Shown here in pieces: positions 6,370 to 12,628 of a DNA stretch of 14,318 bases. The DNA comes from Opitutales bacterium. Its GTDB lineage: Bacteria > Verrucomicrobiota > Verrucomicrobiia > Opitutales > Opitutaceae. Location: NCBI GenBank assembly GCA_021772595.1, contig JAJFLS010000159.1:1-14318 (forward strand). The letters are read 5' to 3'. The notes below the pieces were generated by a model. It had not been told where the DNA came from. It made no database searches and saw nothing but the letters and a program-made list of their open reading frames with translations. A program made the translations under genes and the position numbers. Position 1 is the first letter of the stretch. Each line of letters opens with the position of its first letter.

Positions 6370-7806
6370 ATGCCACGATCCAATACAGTCATCCAGAATG
6401 TTCTAGCCGAGCGCTACGCTTCGGAATCCATGAAGTCTATTTGGTCCGCGGAGGGCCGTGTCGTTATCGAACGCGACTACTGGATCGCCGTTCTGAAAGC
6501 TCAGAGGGAACTCGGTTTGAGGATCCCTCTCAAGGCGGTCAAAGCTTATGAGAAAATAAAAGGTCAGATCGATCTGGAATCGATCGACCGGCGCGAGCGC
6601 AAGGTCTTGCATGACGTGAAAGCTCGCATCGAGGAATTTTCCGATTTGGCGGGATACGAATTCGCTCATTTGGGCATGACGAGTCGGGATCTGACCGAGA
6701 ATGTTGAGCAGCTTCAAGTGATCCGCTCGCTCGCGCTGACTCGGACCAAGGCGGTCGCTTGTTTGAACCGCTTGTCTGAACGGGCTAACGAGTACCGGGA
6801 TTTGATGATCACTGCTCGCACACATAATGTGCCGGCTCAGGCTTCGACGATGGGCAAGCGTTTGGCGATGGCCGGTCAGGAGCTTTTGATTGGCCTCGAT
6901 CGCTTGCACGAACTAACTGAACGCTATCCGGCTCGTGGATTGAAAGGGGCTGTCGGAACGCAGCTCGATCAACAGACCTTGTTCGATGGCGATGCCAAAA
7001 AAGTCGCGATGCTCGAAAAAAATATAGTGAAGTACTTGGGCTTCGGAAAGGTCATGACGAATGTAGGTCAAGTCTACCCGCGTAGCCTTGATTTGGATAC
7101 GGTTACGGCGTTGGAGCAATTGGCGTCTGGAGCAGTGAACATGACTACTACGGTTCGCTTGATGGCGGGACAAGGTCTGATGACTGAAGGTTTCGCTAAG
7201 GGCCAGGTAGGCTCGTCGGTTATGCCGCATAAGGTGAATTGCCGTACCAGCGAGCGTATCCACGGATTCGGCACGATTTTGAAAGGTTATGCCGCGATGG
7301 CCGCTGGGTTGACTGGCGGGCAGTGGAACGAAGGCGATGTGTCTTGTTCCGTAGTGCGCCGCGTGATGTTGCCAGATGCATTCTTTGCGATCGATGGATT
7401 ATTGGAAGGTTTTTTAACGCTACTCGGGCAGATGAACGTATTCGAACAGGCGATCGAGGCGGAGAACGCGGTTCAATTGCCATTTCTCGCCACGACCACG
7501 ATTCTGATGGAGGCGGTCAAGGCGGGCGCGGGCCGCGAGGCCGCGCATCTGGCGATCAAGGAAAACGCTTTGGCGGCGAGCAAAGAGATTCGCGAGGGCC
7601 GGCCGGGCGAGGCGAAGTTGCTCGAACGGCTAGCCAAGGACGATCGCTTGCCGTTATCGCTGAAGCAACTCGAAGGGTTTGTTGCCCAGTCCAATCGATT
7701 TGTGGGAGCGGCGCCGAAACAGGTGGATCAGTTTAAGCGCGACGCAGCGAAATGGGTGAAGCGCTTTCCGGAAGCGGTATCCATGAAACCAGGACGGATG
7801 CTGTGA
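6370..7806 (+). CDS. purB: Adenylosuccinate lyase PurB
   Basis: PurB cleaves SAICAR to AICAR and adenylosuccinate to AMP, each with release of fumarate. The 478-residue product has the superfamily landmarks: FAHLGMTSRDLTENVE (98-113), ARTHNVPAQAST (149-160) with the catalytic His152, and the flexible signature loop GSSVMPHKVNCRTSER (281-296) with the catalytic serine. By memory the stretches QWNEGDVSCSVVRRV and LPDAFFAIDGLLE look most like the actinobacterial-type PurB of about 475 residues rather than the E. coli or Bacillus types. The frame is open back to 6217, but the ATG at 6370, preceded by AGGGTGGA at a suitable distance, gives the expected N-terminus; the upstream 51 codons overlap the divergent sulfotransferase start and look non-coding. 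Confidence 0.93.
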   Translation: MPRSNTVIQNVLAERYASESMKSIWSAEGRVVIERDYWIAVLKAQRELGLRIPLKAVKAYEKIKGQIDLESIDRRERKVLHDVKARIEEFSDLAGYEFAHLGMTSRDLTENVEQLQVIRSLALTRTKAVACLNRLSERANEYRDLMITARTHNVPAQASTMGKRLAMAGQELLIGLDRLHELTERYPARGLKGAVGTQLDQQTLFDGDAKKVAMLEKNIVKYLGFGKVMTNVGQVYPRSLDLDTVTALEQLASGAVNMTTTVRLMAGQGLMTEGFAKGQVGSSVMPHKVNCRTSERIHGFGTILKGYAAMAAGLTGGQWNEGDVSCSVVRRVMLPDAFFAIDGLLEGFLTLLGQMNVFEQAIEAENAVQLPFLATTTILMEAVKAGAGREAAHLAIKENALAASKEIREGRPGEAKLLERLAKDDRLPLSLKQLEGFVAQSNRFVGAAPKQVDQFKRDAAKWVKRFPEAVSMKPGRML

Positions 7807-7879
7807 GCGGGAAAGCACATGGGGAATCGTAGAATAAAAATGATCGCTTGTTAATGGCGGTCCCTTCCCTGAATTAGTG

Positions 7880-8536
7880 TCACGGGTTTGAGCGTTTCCG
7901 GAGTTTATGTTTCGCGAAACTTAGACTCAAAAGCCCGAGGCCTAGCAAAAGAAATGAGGAGCCTCCGTCAGCGACTTTAGTCATGTCGTGGGCATAAACC
8001 GTTAAGCGTGTCTCTTTAAGATAGAGATCATTCCAATCTTTGTAGTACTTTTTGTAGCTTCCGTGGTGCCAAGAATTTACCCAGTAAGACTTCCACGCGT
8101 ACTCGTATGCGGAGGTTACACTGTAGTCGAGCAACCCATCGAACGCGACATCCGCGAGCATGGAGCTATCAAGCGGTCCTGATACAAGATCGAACCCGTT
8201 CAAGCTGTATGGGGAAGTGTGGTGGCCGTCCACGTCTCCGTTGAACCAGCTGTTGACGTTTCCTATGTCGATTTCGACTTTGTCCCAAGTGTCGTGATTC
8301 GAGTCATCCGAGAACCAGAACTCAACTTTGCCTCCGGTGAACCATAGACTTGTGGAGAAACCGGCATTATCGGAAATATTCCATGTGTTGCTGTAGGTTT
8401 CGCCTGGCGAAAGGAATTCGTAGGCATATTTGCCTTCGAGATGAGTTTCTGTGAAGACGTAGCTGATTGAGTGAGCTGTCGAAAACGAAGCGATGATCGC
8501 GGCTGCAGCAAGGGCTCTTTGTAGTAATGGATTCAT
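7880..8536 (-). CDS. Secreted protein with VPDSG-like CTERM sorting tag
   Basis: The body is not a family I recognise, but both ends are clear. From the ATG at 8534-8536 the 218-residue product begins with a signal peptide (MNPLLQRALAAAAIIASFST, likely cut near AHS-IS). The last 31 residues are VADGGSS, a hydrophobic run (FLLLGLGLLSLSF) and a basic end (KHKLRKR), the three-part build of exosortase-recognised CTERM tags and closest to the VPDSG form described in Verrucomicrobia. The body is rich in Trp, Tyr, Asp and Ser, consistent with a beta-sandwich extracellular domain. It would be exported and processed at the envelope by an exosortase; none is encoded here. An upstream in-frame start (8557) would add seven polar residues before the signal. 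TATATA at 8569-8574 may be its -10 box, without a clear -35. Confidence 0.82.
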   Translation of the reverse strand: MNPLLQRALAAAAIIASFSTAHSISYVFTETHLEGKYAYEFLSPGETYSNTWNISDNAGFSTSLWFTGGKVEFWFSDDSNHDTWDKVEIDIGNVNSWFNGDVDGHHTSPYSLNGFDLVSGPLDSSMLADVAFDGLLDYSVTSAYEYAWKSYWVNSWHHGSYKKYYKDWNDLYLKETRLTVYAHDMTKVADGGSSFLLLGLGLLSLSFAKHKLRKRSNP

Positions 8537-8722
8537 TTTATCAATTGTCCCAAGCAATTTTATGTCCTTATATAGAACGGATGTTTGTCGGATTTCCTTA
8601 CGCGTTATTCATTGCGAAAATGCGACTTTGTCCGAATCGATCAACATTCGGTAGTAGTCGGCGCCTCCAGAAACCGGGTCGTATGTTGTGGTCTAAGGGC
8701 TGTAAGGGCAGAGGTTTTCTAC

Positions 8723-8792
8723 GGTAGGGAAGACCAGGCTCGGTCCTCCGGATACGCATCCAAGATAGAGGACTAGGCCAGTCCTCCCTACC
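8723..8792. repeat. REPIN-like inverted repeat doublet 2
   Basis: The left arm (8723-8748, starting GGTAGGGAAGACCAGGCT) and the right arm (8768-8792, starting GGTAGGGAGGACTGGCCT on the other strand) are inverted copies with several mismatches. The right arm contains its own strong hairpin, GAGGACT pairing with AGTCCTC around AGGCC, while the left keeps a weaker GACC/GGTC stem. The GGTAGG head and 70-base overall span match the doublet at 5428-5500, although the stem sequence is different, so it would be another REP subfamily. It lies in the 285-base gap between osmC and the CTERM protein gene, 30 bases past the osmC stop. Confidence 0.7.
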
Positions 8793-8821
8793 TTTCAGTG
8801 ACGAAGGCGAAAATCGGTTTA

Positions 8822-9271
8822 TTAGTCGATATGCGTGACGATATCGCAGGTCACCGAGTTGGCGAGGAAGCACTCTTCGTGGGCTTTGTGGTGGAGCTTT
8901 TCGAGCTGTTCGCGTGAGGGGTTGACGCCTTCGGCGAAGACTATTTTCGGGTGCAGGTCGACGAGGCCGATGACCATTTTGCCGGCGTCGTTTTTCGCCA
9001 TGTGCCCGACGGCTTCATCTTCGTAGCTTTCGATGGTCAACTTCTGAAAAGAGGCGAGAGCGAGAAAGGTGAGCATGTGGCAACTGGAGAGCGAGGCGAC
9101 GAAGGCTTGCTCGGGATCGACGCAGCCCGGGTCGCCGAGGTATTGGGTGGCTGCTGAGGCTTCCAGCTTGGCTCCGTTATCGAAGGTCCAAATGTGGTTG
9201 CGGGAGTAGGTCTTGTAGGCGAAGTCGGCGCCGTTGCGATTCCAGGTGAGGTGGGCTTTGTGTTCGGACAT
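8822..9271 (-). CDS. OsmC/Ohr-family protein (probable peroxiredoxin-like)
   Basis: OsmC-family proteins are small dimeric cytosolic enzymes that reduce organic hydroperoxides through a pair of cysteines. The 149-residue product has both: C64 in FVASLSSCHMLTFLALA (57-73) and C134 in HEECFLANSV (131-140), with the usual PEQAFVASLSSCH context around the first. The N-terminal beta domain carries YSRNHIWTFDNG (22-33). It closely resembles the OsmC branch that reads LTWxRxGxDFxYxxYSRxHxWxFDxG rather than the Ohr branch, so its exact substrate is uncertain. It starts at the ATG 9269-9271; an 8-bp inverted repeat lies 14 bases upstream (9286-9313) and could be its control site. It is divergent from the McsA-like gene. 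Confidence 0.9.
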   Translation of the reverse strand: MSEHKAHLTWNRNGADFAYKTYSRNHIWTFDNGAKLEASAATQYLGDPGCVDPEQAFVASLSSCHMLTFLALASFQKLTIESYEDEAVGHMAKNDAGKMVIGLVDLHPKIVFAEGVNPSREQLEKLHHKAHEECFLANSVTCDIVTHID

Positions 9272-9285
9272 GTTCTTCGGATAAT

Positions 9286-9313
9286 TTCCTTAGTGCTTGG
9301 CGTCGCTAAGGAA
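9286..9313. promoter_or_regulatory. Inverted repeat upstream of osmC
   Basis: TTCCTTAG (9286-9293) and CTAAGGAA (9306-9313) are exact inverted copies separated by 12 bases. The centre lies about 28 bases upstream of the OsmC start. It could be a dimeric repressor site or a 5'-leader hairpin. It does not match an OhrR operator as I know it, and no regulator gene is adjacent. Confidence 0.4.
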
Positions 9314-9441
9314 GCTTTGCAAGTTAATCGAATGATTACCCCAGTCGAATCGATCGCGGTTGGCTATGTGGCGTTCACCCTGCCTTAGAAATGACCGGAT
9401 CAGCCCCGGAATCAGTTGGGTCAGATTTTTCTATTTTTTGG

Positions 9442-9487
9442 TTAATTCGCGCCGAATTAAAAGGAAGACGCTCAAGCGTCTTCCTTT
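9442..9487 (+). promoter_or_regulatory. Two adjacent perfect hairpins abutting the McsA-like start codon
   Basis: The first hairpin pairs TTAATTCG (9442-9449) with CGAATTAA (9453-9460). The second pairs AAAGGAAGACGCT (9460-9472) with AGCGTCTTCCTTT (9475-9487), 13 bp without a mismatch, ending one base before the ATG at 9489. The only Shine-Dalgarno-like sequence near this start, AAAGGAAG (9460-9467), is in the 5' arm and the 3' arm resembles the anti-Shine-Dalgarno sequence, so the fold would hide the site and block the start region. On the minus strand the second hairpin is followed by TTTTAATT and would look like a terminator, but no minus-strand gene precedes it. A translation switch, an attenuator or a repeat remnant are all possible. 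Confidence 0.6.
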
Positions 9488-9488
9488 C

Positions 9489-9992
9489 ATGTCTGAAAAG
9501 CGTTCCAGTAAATGCGGCAATTGCCCCAGTCCCGCGACTGTTCATCTCACGCAAATCGTGGGTGGCGAGGTGAAGAAGATGCATCTGTGCGAACAGTGCG
9601 CTCAGGCGAAGGACGTGTCGGAGACGGGGGCTTTCAACATTGTCGGCAAAGTGAAGCCCAGCGTCAAAAAAACGGGGCAGCCGCGGTCGTTTACTGCATC
9701 CCTGGCATGCCCGAAATGCGGCTTTACGCAGGAGTCGTTCAAGGAGGCTGGACGGTTGGGTTGCCCGACCTGCTACGAAGTCTTCGAGTTGGAGCTAGAG
9801 CCGGTTTTGAGGAAGCTTCACCGAGGCACGAAGCACAAGGGTAAGGCACCTATAGGCTTCGCCGCACCGGTCGTCCAAGAGGAGATCGAAGCCCTGAAGC
9901 GAGAGCTTCAAGAGCACGTGGAGCGCGAGGACTATGAAAAGGCGGCTGTGGTGAGAGATCGCATTTGCGAGCTCGAGGGACAGATTTCCTAA
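9489..9992 (+). CDS. mcsA: McsA-like zinc-finger/UVR-domain protein
   Basis: In Firmicutes McsA activates the protein arginine kinase McsB, which marks damaged proteins for ClpCP. The 167-residue product has four cysteine pairs typical of the family's two zinc-binding regions (C9/C12, C34/C37, C74/C77, C92/C95), the HRGTKHKGKAP block (111-121), and a C-terminal UVR (UvrB/UvrC-interacting) coiled motif at about 131-166 (EEIEALKRELQEHVEREDYE). The start at 9489 gives MSEKRSSKCGNC, the expected N-terminus. The frame is open upstream to 9360, but those 43 residues are basic and hydrophobic, are unlike the family, and are partly encoded by the two hairpins, so they are left out. No mcsB, ctsR or clpC gene is beside it; the next gene is a response regulator 166 bases downstream. 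Confidence 0.85.
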   Translation: MSEKRSSKCGNCPSPATVHLTQIVGGEVKKMHLCEQCAQAKDVSETGAFNIVGKVKPSVKKTGQPRSFTASLACPKCGFTQESFKEAGRLGCPTCYEVFELELEPVLRKLHRGTKHKGKAPIGFAAPVVQEEIEALKRELQEHVEREDYEKAAVVRDRICELEGQIS

Positions 9993-10052
9993 TCCCGAAA
10001 GACGTGCGGAAGCCTTGGAACCGGAGTCGCGAATCCGGGAATGAAAATCTTT

Positions 10053-10058
10053 TATAAT
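10053..10058 (+). promoter_or_regulatory. Possible -10 box for the response regulator gene
   Basis: TATAAT is a perfect -10 hexamer 100 bases before the response regulator start. The position 17 bases upstream does not resemble TTGACA, so it may depend on an activator. The resulting leader of about 90 bases contains a 10-bp palindrome TTAACGTTAA (10128-10137) and no evident Shine-Dalgarno sequence. Confidence 0.35.
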
Positions 10059-10158
10059 ACGATGTAAAAGGGGTAATCTTCACTGAAGTTTTAGGTAATT
10101 CAACCAATGGAAAGATAACCAAAAACCTTAACGTTAATCGAGTAATACCCTCACTGCT

Positions 10159-10695
10159 ATGCCGGAACTAAAGATAGTTATCCTTGAAGATGATCGCTCA
10201 ACGCGCGGACTGATAACCATGATCCTGGAAAAGGCTGGCTATCAAGTCTTGGGAGCGGGCGAAGGCCGACTCGCTATCGAGCTGGTCATGAGAGAACGGC
10301 CTGACCTTTTAGTTGCAGACGTGTTTCTCCCGGACATGAAGGGATCGGATGTGGTGAAGCAGTTGAAAGCCACTGCCTTTGGCTGCGAGTTGAAAACGCT
10401 TTTCCTGACTTCGCTTCTTAGCAAAAACGGAGCGGAAAATGTTGAAACCAAGCTGACTCTGGATGGAAAGGAATTCCCTGCCCTGGCCAAGCCATTCAAG
10501 GTAGAGGTTTTGCTGGAAATAGTGAAAGGGCTGATCGGAGACCCAAAGGAATTGGAAGCGGTCCAAAACGAGATTGAAGCTGCGGTTTTCGAGATGACTC
10601 AGACCGCCGATCAAGCTATCGACGAAGCTACCGAGGAAGTGGCTTCCGAAGAAACGCCGAGCGAAGAAGCTCCGGAAAAAGCTCCCGCCGAATAG
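10159..10695 (+). CDS. Single-domain response regulator with acidic C-terminal tail
   Basis: The 178-residue product has one receiver domain (about residues 3-128) and no output domain. The phosphorylation site is complete: acidic pair D11/D12 in ILEDD, phosphoacceptor D54 in LLVADVFLPDMKG, T84 in LFLTS and K111 in LAKPFK. Between the fourth and fifth strands there is an enlarged loop (KNGAENVETKLTLDGKEF). From about 131 it continues as a low-complexity tail rich in Glu, Ala and Pro (EETPSEEAPEKAPAE). The stop TAG at 10693-10695 is followed in the same frame by ten codons of the same composition (EAAEPAPASE) and another TAG, as if the tail had been cut short by a recent point mutation. No histidine kinase is adjacent, so its partner is unknown; a CheY-like or scaffold role is possible. 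Confidence 0.9.
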   Translation: MPELKIVILEDDRSTRGLITMILEKAGYQVLGAGEGRLAIELVMRERPDLLVADVFLPDMKGSDVVKQLKATAFGCELKTLFLTSLLSKNGAENVETKLTLDGKEFPALAKPFKVEVLLEIVKGLIGDPKELEAVQNEIEAAVFEMTQTADQAIDEATEEVASEETPSEEAPEKAPAE

Positions 10696-10744
10696 GAAGC
10701 GGCTGAGCCGGCTCCGGCTAGCGAGTAGCGGGAGACTGGGCGTC

Positions 10745-12001
10745 CTATTCGGATGCCGTCTCGAGACTCAAAGTGACCACGCATTCGAGGTGTTTTGTCT
10801 GCGGGAAAAGATCGAAGGGCTGGACCTCCTCGATCGCGTATCCTCCATCGATGAGAACCCGGAGGTCCCGAATCTGGGTCGCCGGATTGCAGGAGACGTA
10901 GACTACTTTGCTGGGGGCGAATGCAATTAGCTGACTCAGAAATTCTTCGTTGGAACCCTTTCGCGGCGGGTCGATGATGACGGACGTTTCGCCGCCTTTG
11001 AAATCGATTTCGTCGAAGATCGAGGCCGCGTCGCCGAGAACGAAGCGGGCGTTCGAAAGGCCGTTTGCCTCTGCGTTTTTCGAGGCGTGTTCGATCGAAA
11101 ACTCGGAGACTTCGATACCGACCGCTTGCTCGAATCGGCTCGCAGAAGTCAGACAGAAAAGACCGCTTCCGCAATAGGCGTCCACGAGATTGCGAGCCCC
11201 GCCGGAGGATGCCTTTTCGCCGACGTAGGAAGTGAACGCTTCCAGAATGCTCGGGTTGTTCTGGAAGAATTCGCCCGCGGGAAAAGAGAAGACGACATCG
11301 CCCACTTGCTCGCGGATAATCTCTTTCGGGTCCGAGGAGACGCCGTCGAGATGCTCGCGAATTAGCAAGGTGGCGCCTTTCTTATAGGGCTTCTTGGCCT
11401 GCGATTGGTGAATATCCTCGCGGAGCTCGGTCAACCGCTCGTTCATCGGCTCCGAAACGAGCGGGCAGCGCTCGATCTCGACGTAGCTCGATCGGGAACC
11501 AGCCCGAAGAAAGCCGATTTTCACGACGTTATCTGTCTTCGGCCTAGGGAAATGCGGGGTCAGTTTCGACCGGTAGGCGTATTGCCGGGGCGACGGAATC
11601 GCAGGAAGGACGTCGGTTTCGATGCGGGCCATGTGCCAGAGGAGTTCCTTGACCTGTCGCGCTTTCCATTCGAGCTGGGTTTCGTAGGAAAAATGCTGGT
11701 ATTGGCAACCTCCGCATTGGCCGAAAACGAGGCAGGCCGGCTCAATCCGATGAGGGGAGGGCGAGAGGACTTCTACGAGATCGGCTTCGGAAAAATTCTT
11801 TTCGTTGCGATAGATCCGGACGCGGACGCGTTCGCCGGGCAGGGCGAAGCGGACCATGATGACCCAGTCGTCGTGACGCCCGAGGCCTTGGCCCATGTTC
11901 GTGAGCGTTTCGATATCCAGCTCGATCTCCTGATGGTAGGCGAACGGCTCCGGCCGGAAGCCTTTGGGAATTCGTGTCGTCGAGTGATCGCTTTCGCTCA
12001 T
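10745..12001 (-). CDS. rlmD: 23S rRNA (uracil-5-)-methyltransferase, TrmA/RlmD family
   Basis: This is a SAM-dependent RNA m5U methyltransferase with a 4Fe-4S cluster. The 418-residue product has a TRAM-like N-terminal beta domain (about 24-80), cluster ligands C90, C96 and C99 (CLVFGQCGGC) plus C179 (ERCPLV), Q247 in EFFQNNPS, the SAM loop NLVDAYCGSGLF (271-282), IIDPPRKGS (342-350), catalytic C371 in VYVSCNPAT and the general base E406 in KHLECVV. The cluster supports RlmC/RlmD rather than TrmA; the exact uridine cannot be fixed, so the symbol is the most likely one only. The frame is open 69 codons further upstream, overlapping sufE on the other strand; the ATG at 11999-12001 fits the family. 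It is convergent with the response regulator and divergent from sufE. Confidence 0.9.
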   Translation of the reverse strand: MSESDHSTTRIPKGFRPEPFAYHQEIELDIETLTNMGQGLGRHDDWVIMVRFALPGERVRVRIYRNEKNFSEADLVEVLSPSPHRIEPACLVFGQCGGCQYQHFSYETQLEWKARQVKELLWHMARIETDVLPAIPSPRQYAYRSKLTPHFPRPKTDNVVKIGFLRAGSRSSYVEIERCPLVSEPMNERLTELREDIHQSQAKKPYKKGATLLIREHLDGVSSDPKEIIREQVGDVVFSFPAGEFFQNNPSILEAFTSYVGEKASSGGARNLVDAYCGSGLFCLTSASRFEQAVGIEVSEFSIEHASKNAEANGLSNARFVLGDAASIFDEIDFKGGETSVIIDPPRKGSNEEFLSQLIAFAPSKVVYVSCNPATQIRDLRVLIDGGYAIEEVQPFDLFPQTKHLECVVTLSLETASE

Positions 12002-12106
12002 AAAATGCACACGAAGGAGCGGAAGGCGCCCGAAGGCAAGAATTCTGATTTGCGATGTCTGGATTGACTTCGCGATTTTCCTGTCCTTCGTGAAGTGGAT
12101 AACGTC

Positions 12107-12535
12107 ATGACCATCCAAGAAAAGCGGAACCAAATAGTCGAGGAACTGGCGCCATTCGAAGACCACTTCGAGCGGTTTGCCTACATCATCGACCGCGCGA
12201 AGGGGCATCCGCCGCTGGCGCAGGAGTACAAAATTGAAGCTTTCCTAATTGAAGGCTGTCTTTCGCAATTGTGGATTTTCCCGGAGCTCAAGGACGGGAA
12301 GTGCTATTTCCACACGGACTCTGACGCGGCGATTACCAAAGGCACTGCGGCTCTTCTATGCGAGCTGTACAGTGACGAGACACCGGAGGATGTCATTTCG
12401 CTCGAGCCGGACTTTCTGGCGGAGGTGGGCATCACACAGCATCTTTCGCCTAATCGACGCAATGGCCTTACGAACGTCCGCAAGAAGATCAAAGCCTACG
12501 CGGAACTCTGTTTGGAAAATCGGAAAGAGGTCTAG
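12107..12535 (+). CDS. sufE: SufE-family cysteine desulfurase sulfur acceptor
   Basis: SufE takes persulfide sulfur from the desulfurase SufS and passes it to the SufBCD scaffold for Fe-S cluster assembly in the cytosol. The 142-residue product matches the family length and has the sulfur-accepting C51 in IEGCLSQLWI (48-57), ITKGTAALL (76-84) and LSPNRRNGLTNVRKKI (113-128). A GTG at 12095 in the same frame would add MDNV; the ATG at 12107 is preferred on family fit, with no convincing Shine-Dalgarno sequence for either. No sufS, sufB, sufC or sufD is nearby. It is divergent from the Fe-S methyltransferase gene, 105 bases apart, which may be a coincidence. Confidence 0.92.
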   Translation: MTIQEKRNQIVEELAPFEDHFERFAYIIDRAKGHPPLAQEYKIEAFLIEGCLSQLWIFPELKDGKCYFHTDSDAAITKGTAALLCELYSDETPEDVISLEPDFLAEVGITQHLSPNRRNGLTNVRKKIKAYAELCLENRKEV

Positions 12536-12553
12536 TAGGAGAATGCCCTCACG

Positions 12554-12620
12554 GGTAGCGGCCGATCTCCGAGCGGCCTTTATGATAGAGGCAATCGGAA
12601 CTACGCAGTCGTCCCGCTAC
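12554..12620. repeat. REPIN-like inverted doublet 3 (degenerate)
   Basis: GTAGCGG (12555-12561) and CCGCTAC (12614-12620) are exact inverted copies at the ends of a 66-base segment between the convergent sufE and nitroreductase genes. The left unit continues as GGTAGCGGCCGATCTCCGAG and contains GGCCG pairing with CGGCC (12573-12577 side) across the CGATCTCCGAG region, followed by TTTAT, so it could also serve as a weak sufE terminator. The right unit has lost most of its similarity. The GTAG head, inverted arrangement and span resemble the doublets at 5428-5500 and 8723-8792. Confidence 0.5.
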
Positions 12621-12628
12621 AGAGAGAG

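Noticed and set aside
9360..9488. 43-residue N-terminal extension of the McsA-like protein
   Set aside because: The residues are unlike the family and are encoded by hairpin and T-rich sequence; MSEKRSSKCGNC at 9489 is the expected start.
10706..10719. AGCCGG/CCGGCT as a terminator of the response regulator gene
   Set aside because: The loop is only two bases and no T run follows; it is better explained by repeated Ala-Pro codons of the former tail.
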